64,000 nucleotides of DNA from Planctomycetota bacterium (GTDB lineage Bacteria; Planctomycetota; MHYJ01; JACQXL01; JACRIJ01). Where the stretch lies: positions 1 through 64,000 of the forward strand of contig JACRIJ010000082.1 of assembly GCA_016220095.1 (NCBI GenBank), in the 5' to 3' direction. Position 1 is the first letter of the stretch. Each line of letters begins with the position of its first letter. The notes beneath the pieces were generated by a model. That model was not told the DNA's origin. It saw nothing but the letters and a program-made list of their open reading frames with translations, and ran no database searches. This document shows, in pieces, positions 44,072-52,574 of the stretch. The translations under genes were made by a program, and so were the position numbers.

Positions 44072-44225
44072 CGGGTAGCGAGTACCGAGGGACGATACGA
44101 CAAAACGAAACCGCGAAAATCTGCCATAGAAAAACCGCTGTCCTTCGTATCCTCTGTGTACTCTGTGGCAAAAACGTTGTTTTATCTTCTGTGTTTTTAC
44201 GCAGAAATCTATAGGAACTTTTATT

Positions 44226-45500
44226 ATGGAATCCATACTGATAACTAACGGCAGGGTAATAGACCCCGCAAATAAAATCGATTCTGTCATGAATGTCCTT
44301 GTTGAAAACGGCAAGATAACTTCCGTTGGAAACAAAAAGCCAAATGCCGACAAGGTCATTGACGCCAAAGGCATGTACGTTACCCCGGGCCTCATAGATA
44401 TGCACGTGCACCTGCGCGAACCGGGCAACGAAGACGAGGAAACCATCGCGAGCGGTTCCGCGGCCGCCATAAACGGCGGCTTTACATCGCTCGCCGCCAT
44501 GCCGAATACGGAACCGTCCGTAGATAACGAGGCTTCCGCGGAATTCGTCTATCTCCAGGCCAAACGCACCGGCAAGGCAAACATCTATCCCATAGGAGCT
44601 ATTACCAAAGGAAGAAAAGGCGTTGAGCTCTCGGAAATGGGACAGCTTGTGCGCGGCGGCGCCGTTGGATTTTCCGATGACGGCGACCCCGTGCAAAATG
44701 CCAGTATCATGCTCCGCGGGCTTACATATTCAAAAATGTTCGGCAAAACCGTCATCGCACATTGCGAAGACAAAACGCTTTCCGGCAACGGCGTCATGAA
44801 CAGCGGCCATACGGCCATGACTCTGGGCCTTTCCGGCATACCGGGCATATCCGAAGAAATAACCGTGCACCGCGACATAGCGCTCGCCAAAGCCGCTAAC
44901 GCAAAACTGCACATCGCCCATATCAGCACGGCCGGTTCCGTGGAACTCGTCCGAAACGCCAAGAAAAAAGGCGTCAGCGTTACATGCGAAGCAACCCCCC
45001 ACCACCTGACCCTTACGGACGAATACATAAAAAGTTTTGATACGACTTTCAAGATGAATCCGCCGCTCAGAACCAAATCCGACATGGAAGCCGTCAGGGA
45101 AGGCCTGAAAGACGGCACTATAGACGTCATAGCATCCGACCACGCGCCGCATTCCTCGGAAAAAAAAGACGTGGAATTCAACGTTGCGCCGTTCGGGATT
45201 ATCGGAATTGAAACCATACTCCCTGTAATAATGACGGAGCTTGTCAATAAAGGAATCATCACCATTTCACAGGCCGTGGAAAAATTGACCGTCAATCCCG
45301 CAAGGATACTCGGCATTCCTAAAGGCACGCTTTCCACGGGCGCGGACGCGGATATAACAATCATTGACCCGAATTATCAATGGGTCATAGACCCGGATAA
45401 ATTCAAATCAAAAAGCAGGAATTGCCCGTTCGCGGGATGGAAGGTCACAGGTAAGGCAGTCAAGGTCATAGTAAGCGGAAAGGTGTTTGAGAACACATAG
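44226..45500 (+). CDS. pyrC: Dihydroorotase
   Basis: A 424-aa type I (AllB/PyrC long form) dihydroorotase that cyclises carbamoyl aspartate. Metal ligands are visible in DMHVHLREPGNEDEETI (HxH), in the HCEDKTLSG His, HIAHISTAGSVELV, and the catalytic Asp in VIASDHAPHS. GAVGFSDDGDPVQ is also typical. Normal length. It completes the pyrR-pyrB-pyrC set. The 154-bp gap before it holds repeats, including AGTAGCGAGTAGCGGGTAGC and a CTTCGTATCCTCTGTGTACT block. Confidence 0.97.
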   Translation: MESILITNGRVIDPANKIDSVMNVLVENGKITSVGNKKPNADKVIDAKGMYVTPGLIDMHVHLREPGNEDEETIASGSAAAINGGFTSLAAMPNTEPSVDNEASAEFVYLQAKRTGKANIYPIGAITKGRKGVELSEMGQLVRGGAVGFSDDGDPVQNASIMLRGLTYSKMFGKTVIAHCEDKTLSGNGVMNSGHTAMTLGLSGIPGISEEITVHRDIALAKAANAKLHIAHISTAGSVELVRNAKKKGVSVTCEATPHHLTLTDEYIKSFDTTFKMNPPLRTKSDMEAVREGLKDGTIDVIASDHAPHSSEKKDVEFNVAPFGIIGIETILPVIMTELVNKGIITISQAVEKLTVNPARILGIPKGTLSTGADADITIIDPNYQWVIDPDKFKSKSRNCPFAGWKVTGKAVKVIVSGKVFENT

Positions 45501-45593
45501 TTGACTTGACTAATTAATAATTATAAATTAAAAATAGAAATAATAATAGTCGAATCAACTAATCGCAGACCAGTTATTCTTAATTTTTAATTC

Positions 45594-45989
45594 TCAATTC
45601 TTAATTTCGTTCACTATTTCCTTTTTCCATATCGGCGTGGTTTTTTTGATTTCTTCTATTATATAACGCGACGCCGCGTAGGCGTCTTTGCGATGGCTGG
45701 CTGTAACTATTGTAATTATGCTCGCCTCGCCGACCTTAAGAAGCCCTGTCCTGTGCGCAATGTCCACTTTCAGGACGGCCCATTTCTTCATGCATTCCGC
45801 GGCTATGCGCGCGAGGTCCTTTTTCGCCATTTTTTCATAGGCGGTATATTCTATCGCGCGGACTTTTTTGCCTTTATTGAAGTTGCGCACCGTGCCTATA
45901 AACACGGCTACCGCGCCTGTCATGCCGGCGCCGGAAGTTATTTTTCTGGAAAAAATAAATTCCAACGGTTTTTTTGTAATTGTAATCAT
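45594..45989 (-). CDS. moaE: Molybdopterin synthase catalytic subunit
   Basis: The 131-aa large subunit of molybdopterin synthase, which adds the dithiolene sulfurs to precursor Z using thiocarboxylated MoaD. Signatures: GAVAVFIGTVRNFNKGKKV, IEYTAYEKMAKKDL, IAHRTGLLKVGEASIITIVTASHRKDAYAASRYIIEEIKKTTPIWKKE, which includes the catalytic lysines. It starts 2 bases after the stop of an AbiEii-type toxin gene, while its partner moaD lies on the far side of that cassette. No moaA, moaB or moaC is in the window. Confidence 0.94.
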   Translation of the reverse strand: MITITKKPLEFIFSRKITSGAGMTGAVAVFIGTVRNFNKGKKVRAIEYTAYEKMAKKDLARIAAECMKKWAVLKVDIAHRTGLLKVGEASIITIVTASHRKDAYAASRYIIEEIKKTTPIWKKEIVNEIKN

Positions 45990-45991
45990 AA

Positions 45992-46615
45992 CTAAACCAG
46001 GTTTCTTTCAAACGCCTTTATATTTCCCGTAAAAAACGCCTTTACGGACTTCCATTCCCAGTCTTTGCCGCGCATAAGCAATTTCGGTGAAGATTCGCTC
46101 TCGGCATCGTCAAAGTACGTTAGGCCTCTCAATACGTGATACATGCTTATCCCCGCGGAACCGAATCTTGCCTTAAATATGCCGCAGGCGGCTTTTAAAG
46201 ACAGCTTCAATTTCAACACGGCGTATAGGTCATAGAAATCCTTCTTACTGCCCCGTTGGGCGATGGTCTTGAATTTCTCCGCGGTTATGTCGCGCCAATC
46301 GGCAATTTCCAATCCGTTCCAGGAAACGGCCGGATACATCAGCGGCTGTTTGTAATACAGAAACGACATCTTGACATTATCAACCTCGCAATGCAGTGTT
46401 CCCTTTCTTACAAGCGAAACCCTGCAGGCGGGCATTTCATCCCGGAAACGTTCCGCGTCAAACACGGACTCCGAAAAAAAATCAAGGTCAGCCGATTTCC
46501 TGTGCCCTATCTGAAGCGCAAGTCCTGTGCCGCCGGCCAGGTAGAAAGCCTTCAATTCAGGAGCCAGCACGGCTATTGCATTAAGCGCATTTTTTGATAG
46601 CACTTTTTCAAACAT
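45992..46615 (-). CDS. AbiEii/AbiGii-type nucleotidyltransferase toxin
   Basis: A 207-aa protein of the AbiEii nucleotidyltransferase-like family (type IV toxin-antitoxin systems). The core motif FYLAGGTGLALQIGHRKSADLDFFSE matches the family G-G-T-x-L-x7-RxSxDLDFF pattern that binds nucleotide and metal. The later AEKFKTIAQRGSKKDFYDLYAVL, with RGSKKDFYDL, is equally typical. Family members modify tRNA or transfer nucleotides to targets in the cytoplasm, causing growth arrest. The start lies within the preceding antitoxin-like gene (43-base overlap). It ends 2 bases before moaE. Confidence 0.88.
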   Translation of the reverse strand: MFEKVLSKNALNAIAVLAPELKAFYLAGGTGLALQIGHRKSADLDFFSESVFDAERFRDEMPACRVSLVRKGTLHCEVDNVKMSFLYYKQPLMYPAVSWNGLEIADWRDITAEKFKTIAQRGSKKDFYDLYAVLKLKLSLKAACGIFKARFGSAGISMYHVLRGLTYFDDAESESSPKLLMRGKDWEWKSVKAFFTGNIKAFERNLV

Positions 46616-46878
46616 TTGATTTCTTTCAAAGGTATTTTAAAATAAGCGGCCCAGTATTTTGCCGTAATAGGCATGAGGCCGCGGCATTGCTTTACGACCG
46701 CAACAATCTTCCTGTCCGCATATATGGCGCGCAATTTCGCGATATCTTTTTCGTCGCCGTAATCAAGCACGCGGGCAATCACAAAATTCGCGTTCTTTTT
46801 CAGGTCAACGTCCTTAACGTCCCAGAACAGAGTGGAACGAAAGACATTTTTTTTCTTTTTATTCCTTTTGACTACCAT
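46573..46878 (-). CDS. Putative antitoxin of the AbiEii-type pair (DUF6922-like)
   Basis: A 101-aa protein whose core (STLFWDVKDVDLKKNANFVIARVLDYGDEKDIAKLRAIYADRKIVAVVKQCRGLMPITAKYWAAYFKIP) follows the pattern of small proteins regularly encoded upstream of AbiEii-type toxins (recalled as DUF6922; not searched). A very basic N-terminus (KRNKKKKNVFR) may contact DNA or RNA. ATG 46878 is preferred over the TTG at 46932 because the longer version starts within AAGATT-type repeat sequence. It overlaps the toxin gene by 43 bases, which fits co-regulation. Confidence 0.75.
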   Translation of the reverse strand: MVVKRNKKKKNVFRSTLFWDVKDVDLKKNANFVIARVLDYGDEKDIAKLRAIYADRKIVAVVKQCRGLMPITAKYWAAYFKIPLKEIKCLKKCYQKMRLMQ

Positions 46879-46982
46879 TTTGCAATACACCAGGTAACAA
46901 CGATACAGAGATCCGACATTCTTAATTCTCAATCCGCAAATCGCAAATCGTAAATCTCAAATCTTAAATCATTAATCGTCAT

Positions 46983-47231
46983 TCACCCTCCTGCCACGGG
47001 CGGAATCAAGGCAATTTCCCTGCCTTTATCAAGCAACGCATTATCATCAACGAATTCCGAATCAACGGCGGCCCTTGTTTTTTTCAAAAGTTGTTTCATT
47101 TCAGGGTATTTTTCGGACATAAAGGCTTTGACATCTTTTACCCTGACAGACGGCTTGTTTATGTCTATAGAGATACTGTCTTTATTTACATGCTCCCGCA
47201 GACCGGCGAAGAGTTTTATTTTAAGTTTCAT
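46983..47231 (-). CDS. moaD: Molybdopterin synthase sulfur carrier subunit
   Basis: An 82-aa ubiquitin-fold sulfur carrier. It begins MKLKIKLFAGLREHVNKDSISID and ends REIALIPPVAGG, with the terminal Gly-Gly that is adenylated and thiocarboxylated. It is the partner of MoaE encoded at 45594-45989, separated from it by the toxin-antitoxin pair. A 100-bp spacer full of AAATCTTAAATC-like units follows its stop. Confidence 0.93.
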   Translation of the reverse strand: MKLKIKLFAGLREHVNKDSISIDINKPSVRVKDVKAFMSEKYPEMKQLLKKTRAAVDSEFVDDNALLDKGREIALIPPVAGG

Positions 47232-47315
47232 ATTATTACATTGCGATTTCTTGCAACAGATTAAACGGATTACATGAGATTGTTTTTCAGCTTATATGCT
47301 CAGGACTCTTAGACT

Positions 47316-48755
47316 CTACTGTTCCACCATTTCAACGAGGTATTTATTCAAGCGGTCCTTTGTCGCTCTGGAGAGATTGACGAACTTCAGGCCCAATTCA
47401 AACTTATTCTGGCCTTCCATCCTTGCCACGCGCACGATTCGCGCGAGGACGTTCATATTGATTTCCGGCAGGTGCAGAGTAACGTCAAGGAAAGTGCCTG
47501 CGGGGAGGAATTTTTCAGAGAAGAACATCAGGCCTTCGGCGCTTATATTCAGGAGTTTTGTATCTTTCGGCTGGCTGAGGAACACTTCGTCTTTTGTAAT
47601 GACCGTATATTCCATTGTCAGGTCGGCATTAACGCGCTGGAATTCGCGGCGGTCTATCAAATAGAGTTTTTGTTTTATAAAAACATCCACGAGATCCGGA
47701 TCGAACGACGTATCTTTGCCTTTTTTCAGAACATCGATCGCCTCATCAACCGTCATAGCCCTTTTATACGGCCTGTCGTACGAGACCAGGGCGTCATAGA
47801 CATCGGCGATTGTAAGGATCCTTGCGGCCTTTGAAATCTGAACGCCCTTAAGCCCGAGCGGATAACCCGAACCGTCAAGTTTTTCGTGATGTGCGGACGC
47901 GATTGAGGGTATATCCCGGAGTTTCCTCGCGAAATGAACCTGTTCAAGGATATCTTTTGTCTTTACGGCGTGCTGTTTCATCGCATTATATTCTTCAGGC
48001 GTAAGTTTGCCGGGTTTCAGCAACACGCTGTCTGCCACGCCGATTTTTCCGATATCATGCAAAGCGGCGGCGTAATCGATTATTTTTATCTCCTCTTCAG
48101 AAAAACCGACCGCCCTTGCGAGCGCAATGGCGTACTTAGCCACCCTTTCGGAATGGCCTGCGGAAATCGGGTCGCGCGCGTCCAATGCCGCGGCCATTGT
48201 CTTAAGCATGCTCTTGAATGAAAGTTCTATTTCCTTATACAAACTCGCGTTTTCAATAGCCACCGCGGCCTGCGCGCATAGCGCCACAAGAAGCTCTTCA
48301 TCATATTTCGTAAAAATACCGTCCGCCTTGTTAAGAACCTGTATTACTCCGATAATCTTGCTTTCATGGTTTATCAACGGCGCGCAGAGCACTGTTTTCG
48401 TATGATACCCTGTTCTTTTATCGGAATTCTGGTCAAACCTCGGATCCTTATACGCATCCGCGATATTAACGATATCGCCGGATTTCGCGACATATCCCGC
48501 GATGCCCTTGCCGACGGGAAGGCGTATTTCCTTGATTTCCAGGTCCTGCGCTATATGAGTCCACAATTCGCTTGCGTCATGGTCAACAATAAAAAGTGAA
48601 ATCCTGTCCGCGGTCATGACTTCGCGCGTCTTTTTCGCGATAAGATCAAGGAGCGTGTCAAGATTCCTCTCAAGAATCATAGCCTTGGAAATTTCTAAAA
48701 GGATTGAGAGGTCCGTAAGTTTTTTTGTAATTGTTTTTGTATTCTTTTCAGCCAT
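47316..48755 (-). CDS. GAF/HD-GYP/PilZ cyclic-di-GMP signalling protein
   Basis: A 479-aa protein with three domains. GAF (about 15-170) shows ADRISLFIVDHD, GKGIAGYVAKSGDIVNI and TVLCAPLIN. HD-GYP (about 180-365) shows AGHSERVAKY, HDIGKIGVAD, HHEKLDGSGYPLGLKG and DVYDALVSYDRPYK. The C-terminal PilZ domain (about 370-479) has RREFQRVNADLTMEY for the RxxxR site and LNISAEGLMF for the D/NxSxxG site. It combines a phosphodiesterase with a cyclic-di-GMP receptor, so substrate binding at PilZ may control hydrolysis (inference). It sits between moaD and a kinase gene. Confidence 0.92.
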   Translation of the reverse strand: MAEKNTKTITKKLTDLSILLEISKAMILERNLDTLLDLIAKKTREVMTADRISLFIVDHDASELWTHIAQDLEIKEIRLPVGKGIAGYVAKSGDIVNIADAYKDPRFDQNSDKRTGYHTKTVLCAPLINHESKIIGVIQVLNKADGIFTKYDEELLVALCAQAAVAIENASLYKEIELSFKSMLKTMAAALDARDPISAGHSERVAKYAIALARAVGFSEEEIKIIDYAAALHDIGKIGVADSVLLKPGKLTPEEYNAMKQHAVKTKDILEQVHFARKLRDIPSIASAHHEKLDGSGYPLGLKGVQISKAARILTIADVYDALVSYDRPYKRAMTVDEAIDVLKKGKDTSFDPDLVDVFIKQKLYLIDRREFQRVNADLTMEYTVITKDEVFLSQPKDTKLLNISAEGLMFFSEKFLPAGTFLDVTLHLPEINMNVLARIVRVARMEGQNKFELGLKFVNLSRATKDRLNKYLVEMVEQ

Positions 48756-48852
48756 AACATATAGATTATGAAGATTCTAAGATTACAAGATTACGGGGAT
48801 TATGAGACGACGCAAAACGCCGGGGATACGGACAATAAATAAAAATCACCTC

Positions 48853-49833
48853 TTACACTCTGAACGTGGCGTCCCTGTAAAATTCCGGGAACAATTTCCG
48901 CATCTGCTGTTCAACGGTAACGTAAGTCGGCCCGAACCTGTCATGGTACATGAAGTATTCAAGGTCATACGCCATCTGCCCGGCGTCCTGATAGCGTTTA
49001 TCCAGGCTTTTCTGAAGGGCCTTGACCATTATTTTCTCAATGTTTTCCGGGATTTCAGGGTTAATTGACCTGGGCGGCGGTATATCCTTGTAAACGACGT
49101 TATCAAGAATGACCCCGGTGCGTTCGCCGCCGAAAAGCGGCTGGTGCGTCAATAATTCAAACATAACAATACCCAGGGAAAATATATCCGAACGCCTGTC
49201 GGTCTGCATGAACTGTGCCTGTTCAGGCGACATATAGGGAGCTTTGCCCATGAGGATATCGCCTTCCTGGTTATTCATGATATGAGCGGCCTTTGCGATG
49301 CCGAAGTCCGTAAGTTTCACGAATCCCTCGGTATTTATCATCACGTTTTTCGGGCTGATATCCCTATGGACAACCCCGAGCAGATTCCCGTATTTATCGG
49401 TCTTATTATGCGCGTATTCAAGCGCCCTGCACACCCTGCTGATTACGTAAATAGCAAGATCCATGTCAAGCTTGACGTTCATTTCATGGTGCCTCTGCAC
49501 AAACTCCTGGAGGTTGACGCCGTCAATGTATTCCATGGCAATGTAATACATGTTATCCACCTTGCCGAGCTGGTATATCTGTACGATATACTGATGGACA
49601 AGGTTAGCGACAAGCTTGGCCTCGCCTATGAACATCTCAACGAATTCCGCGTCCTTTGAGATATTTTCCTGAATCGTCTTTATGGCGACTATTTTCTCAA
49701 AACCGTCACTGCCGTACTGGATGGCCTCATACACGCTTCCCATGCCGCCTTCGGCGATTTTGCGTATCAACTTAAAGCGGTTCTTGTCCAGAATCTCTTT
49801 TGTTTCGGGAAGAGAATCACTTTTTTTAAACAT
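48853..49833 (-). CDS. Cytoplasmic Ser/Thr protein kinase
   Basis: A 326-aa protein that is essentially only a eukaryotic-like kinase domain: glycine loop IRKIAEGGMGSVYEA, the VAIKTI lysine, catalytic loop VVHRDISPKNVM, TDFGIAKA, and APYMSPEQAQ. There is no transmembrane segment or sensor domain, and a short C-terminal helical extension (DLEYFMYHDRFGPTYVTVEQQMRKLFPEFYRD). HRDISPKN in place of HRDIKPxN lacks the usual Lys after the catalytic Asp, a substitution seen in a subgroup of bacterial kinases. Promoter at 49875-49904. Targets unknown. Confidence 0.9.
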   Translation of the reverse strand: MFKKSDSLPETKEILDKNRFKLIRKIAEGGMGSVYEAIQYGSDGFEKIVAIKTIQENISKDAEFVEMFIGEAKLVANLVHQYIVQIYQLGKVDNMYYIAMEYIDGVNLQEFVQRHHEMNVKLDMDLAIYVISRVCRALEYAHNKTDKYGNLLGVVHRDISPKNVMINTEGFVKLTDFGIAKAAHIMNNQEGDILMGKAPYMSPEQAQFMQTDRRSDIFSLGIVMFELLTHQPLFGGERTGVILDNVVYKDIPPPRSINPEIPENIEKIMVKALQKSLDKRYQDAGQMAYDLEYFMYHDRFGPTYVTVEQQMRKLFPEFYRDATFRV

Positions 49834-49874
49834 AAAAGTTCCCCAATAGATCCTAAAAGAAACGTATCACAGAA

Positions 49875-49904
49875 ATTATATCACATACACGGCTGAAAAG
49901 TCAA
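49875..49904 (-). promoter_or_regulatory. Sigma-70-like promoter of the Ser/Thr kinase gene
   Basis: Reading leftwards, TTGACT (49904-49899), an 18-bp spacer, then perfect TATAAT (49880-49875). It is about 40 bp from the ATG at 49833. Confidence 0.75.
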
Positions 49905-49954
49905 GTATATTTCAAATTTTTCTGATATTCTTTTTCTAATGCGCCCGAAATACC

Positions 49955-49982
49955 TTGACTTTTTGCGCTAATAATTTATAAT
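49955..49982 (+). promoter_or_regulatory. Sigma-70-like promoter of glgA
   Basis: TTGACT (49955-49960), a 16-bp spacer, then perfect TATAAT (49977-49982). It drives glgA, whose ATG at 50050 has an AGGAG site. Confidence 0.8.
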
Positions 49983-50049
49983 CGCACTAAATAAACGAAA
50001 CTGATTTAGCTGTATAAGAACTAAAGGGTTTTTTTAGGAGTTAACTATT

Positions 50050-51510
50050 ATGCTGATTATACAGATATCTCCTGAAGTATATCCGTACGCGAAGACAGGC
50101 GGACTCGCAGACGTCGTAGGCTCCCTGCCGGAACATCTTGAAGGCCTCGGAAACAAGATTGTCATATTCATGCCTCTTTTCAAAAAAGTAAAGGAAAACG
50201 TAAGCAATCTTATAAATACCGGAATAAGCGTAAACATACCTATAGGCGATTCCGTCAGAAAAGGCAACGTCTGGAAAACCGCGCCGCACCTCCAGACGTC
50301 TAAGACCGAGGTATATTTCATCCAGCGCGACGAATATTTCCACAGGGACACGCTCTACGGCACCGAGCACGGCGATTTCGCGGATAATGCGGAAAGGTTC
50401 ATTTTCTTTTCCCGCGCCGTCCTGGAAGCGGTCAAACAGCTTAACCTGAAACCCGACATTGTCCATTGCCATGACTGGCAGTCGTCCCTCGTGCCAGTGT
50501 ACCTGAAAACCATTTACAAGGATGAACCGAACTTCGCCGGCACAAAAACGGTACTGACCATCCACAACCTTGCGTATCAGGGTTTATTCTGGCATTGGGA
50601 CATGAAACTTACGGGCCTGGACTGGTCCCTTTTCAATTGGCGCCAGCTGGAATTCTGGGGCAAACTCAACTTCCTCAAAGGCGGCATCGTATTCAGTGAC
50701 GCCATAACGACCGTAAGCCCTACTTACGCAAAGGAAATCCAGACGCAGGAATACGGCTGCGGCATTGAAGGCGTGCTCCAGACCAATACCGGCAAACTCT
50801 CAGGCATAATCAACGGCATAGATTATTCCCAGTGGAATCCCGAACTGGACACGCTGATACCGGCAAAATTTTCAGCAAAAAACATAAAAGGCAAAACGGC
50901 CTGCAAAAAACACCTCCAGCAAAAATGCGAACTGCCCGTAAAGGACGTGCCTGTCATAGGAATGATAACGCGCCTCGCGGACCAGAAAGGCCTTGACCTT
51001 GTAGTCTCAATCTTTGAAGAACTGATGAAACAGGACCTGCAGTTTGCGGTGCTCGGAACCGGCGAAGAAAAATACCACCGCATGTTCCGCGACATATCGC
51101 AGAAGTACCGCGACAAGGCCGCGGTATTCATAATGTTCAATAACCAGCTCGCGCACGAAATAGAGGCCGGCTCGGACATGTTCCTTATGCCGTCGCGCTA
51201 CGAACCCTGCGGCCTTAACCAGATTTACAGCCTGAAATACGGCACGGTTCCCATAGTAAGAGCCACCGGCGGACTCGCGGACACAATCACAAACGCGTCC
51301 CCTGAAACATTGAAAAACGGCGCCGCGAACGGATTTGCCTTTAAGAATTATTCCGCACAGGAACTCCTCCAAACAATACTAAGGGCGTTGGACGCTTACA
51401 AAAACAAAACAACATGGGCCAAGATCCGCAAGAACGGCATGACGCAGGACTGGTCATGGAAAAGAAGCGCCCGTGAATATACCGATTTATACAAGAAATT
51501 GCGCAAATAA
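50050..51510 (+). CDS. glgA: Glycogen synthase (GT5)
   Basis: The 486-aa ADP- or UDP-glucose-dependent glucosyltransferase that extends alpha-1,4-glucan chains. Motifs: the N-terminal SPEVYPYAKTGGLADVVGSLP (KTGGL nucleotide-sugar site), DIVHCHDWQSSLVPVYLK, VLTIHNLAYQG, GIINGIDYSQWNPE, and the C-terminal PSRYEPCGLNQIYSLKYGTVPIVRATGGLADTI with the catalytic acidic pair region. Normal length. It leads an operon with the cysteine-cluster gene (5 bp apart) and cutA. Implies glycogen storage. Confidence 0.96.
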   Translation: MLIIQISPEVYPYAKTGGLADVVGSLPEHLEGLGNKIVIFMPLFKKVKENVSNLINTGISVNIPIGDSVRKGNVWKTAPHLQTSKTEVYFIQRDEYFHRDTLYGTEHGDFADNAERFIFFSRAVLEAVKQLNLKPDIVHCHDWQSSLVPVYLKTIYKDEPNFAGTKTVLTIHNLAYQGLFWHWDMKLTGLDWSLFNWRQLEFWGKLNFLKGGIVFSDAITTVSPTYAKEIQTQEYGCGIEGVLQTNTGKLSGIINGIDYSQWNPELDTLIPAKFSAKNIKGKTACKKHLQQKCELPVKDVPVIGMITRLADQKGLDLVVSIFEELMKQDLQFAVLGTGEEKYHRMFRDISQKYRDKAAVFIMFNNQLAHEIEAGSDMFLMPSRYEPCGLNQIYSLKYGTVPIVRATGGLADTITNASPETLKNGAANGFAFKNYSAQELLQTILRALDAYKNKTTWAKIRKNGMTQDWSWKRSAREYTDLYKKLRK

Positions 51511-51515
51511 CTAAA

Positions 51516-52163
51516 ATGGAAAAACACATTACAAAGTACAAAAAACTCCTGCAACAGGTGGACTCGTGGTTCCAGACCGTAATGGAAAAGCATTTTGACA
51601 TCGTCAAATGCAGGCCGGGATGTTTTGACTGCTGTCAGGGGCTGTTTGATATCGGATTGCTTGACGCCATCTTCGTGCAACAGGGCATGAAACGGCTCAA
51701 GCCCCAGCAATTGCAAATCATCAAGGAAAAGGCCCGTGAACTCATAGAAAAGGCGAAAAAGATTGACAAGGATTTTGCGCCGCCTTATTCCTTGTCTGAA
51801 TGGGATGAAACCCGGATAGACGAACTCGTACTGAACGTCGGCAAGGTATTCTGCCCGTTCATAAACGATGAAGGTTTTTGCAGTATCTACGAATACCGGC
51901 CGCTCGTATGCCGGCTGATAGGCATTCCTGTCATTGACATAAGCGGAGAAGTGATTTATGTGGAAGGCTGTGAGAAAAACCCCCTTGAAAAAGAAGGCGC
52001 TTTTTCGCCGAGATTATCGCTCAATTACTACCAGATTTCCAAGCAGGAAGAGGAAATTATAAAAGAACTCGTAAACGACCTGAAAGACCCGAAACTGCGG
52101 ACGGACTTCCGCACATTCCTGCCCGCGGTAGTATTGCTGGATGAATTGGTTAAAGAGAAATGA
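51516..52163 (+). CDS. YkgJ-type cysteine cluster protein
   Basis: A 215-aa protein with the Fe-S or zinc cysteine cluster typical of the YkgJ/CxxCxxCC family. The first set is CRPGCFDCC (about residues 31-39). The second, CPFINDEGFCSIYEYRPLVCRLIGIP, holds the family pattern C-x3-20-C-x-I-Y-x-x-RPxxCR. Members bind a metal centre and some act on protein or RNA substrates; the precise role is unknown. It follows glgA by 5 bases and overlaps cutA by an ATGA. Confidence 0.85.
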   Translation: MEKHITKYKKLLQQVDSWFQTVMEKHFDIVKCRPGCFDCCQGLFDIGLLDAIFVQQGMKRLKPQQLQIIKEKARELIEKAKKIDKDFAPPYSLSEWDETRIDELVLNVGKVFCPFINDEGFCSIYEYRPLVCRLIGIPVIDISGEVIYVEGCEKNPLEKEGAFSPRLSLNYYQISKQEEEIIKELVNDLKDPKLRTDFRTFLPAVVLLDELVKEK

Positions 52164-52477
52164 AAAATTCATTTGTAACGGTTTTTTGCACGGTACCGGA
52201 CGCGAAAACCGGGAGGAAAATAGCCAAGGCGCTGGTCAAATCGCGTCTTGCGGCATGCGTAAACATCATATCAGGCATAAATTCAATCTATATCTGGGAC
52301 GGAAAACTGTGCGATGACGCCGAAAATCTCCTCGTAATCAAGACACGCGGCAGTTTATTCGGCGAATTAGCCGAAAAAATAAAACAAAACCACCCGTATG
52401 CCACCCCTGAAATAATATGCCTGCCCATCATAAATGGAAACAAAGAATATCTCAAATGGCTCGCGCACAACACGTAG
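52160..52477 (+). CDS. cutA: Divalent-cation tolerance protein CutA
   Basis: A 105-aa trimeric PII-like fold protein. Sequence matches the family throughout: FVTVFCTVPDAKTGRKIAKALVKSRLAACVNII, the SIYIWDGKLCDDAENLLVIKTR segment, and HPYATPEIICLPI. Links to copper tolerance are historic; the physiological role is unclear. It overlaps the cysteine-cluster gene as ATGA. Its stop codon lies in an ACGTAGGGGCGGGGTTACCC palindromic repeat. Confidence 0.94.
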   Translation: MKNSFVTVFCTVPDAKTGRKIAKALVKSRLAACVNIISGINSIYIWDGKLCDDAENLLVIKTRGSLFGELAEKIKQNHPYATPEIICLPIINGNKEYLKWLAHNT

Positions 52478-52478
52478 G

Positions 52479-52495
52479 GGCGGGGTTACCCCGCC
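52479..52495 (+). terminator. Palindromic repeat at the end of cutA
   Basis: GGCGGGG, loop TTA, CCCCGCC forms a perfect 7-bp GC hairpin that begins 2 bases after the cutA stop. It is not followed by a T-run, so termination is uncertain. It belongs to a palindromic repeat whose second half continues to about 52537 (GGGCGGACC...GGCCC). Confidence 0.4.
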
Positions 52496-52574
52496 ATCAC
52501 CGATTTCCTGCAAGGGCGGACCTGCGTGTTCGGCCCTGAGCATATGTTTATTGTAATTTGAGTGCATGCCTAAT

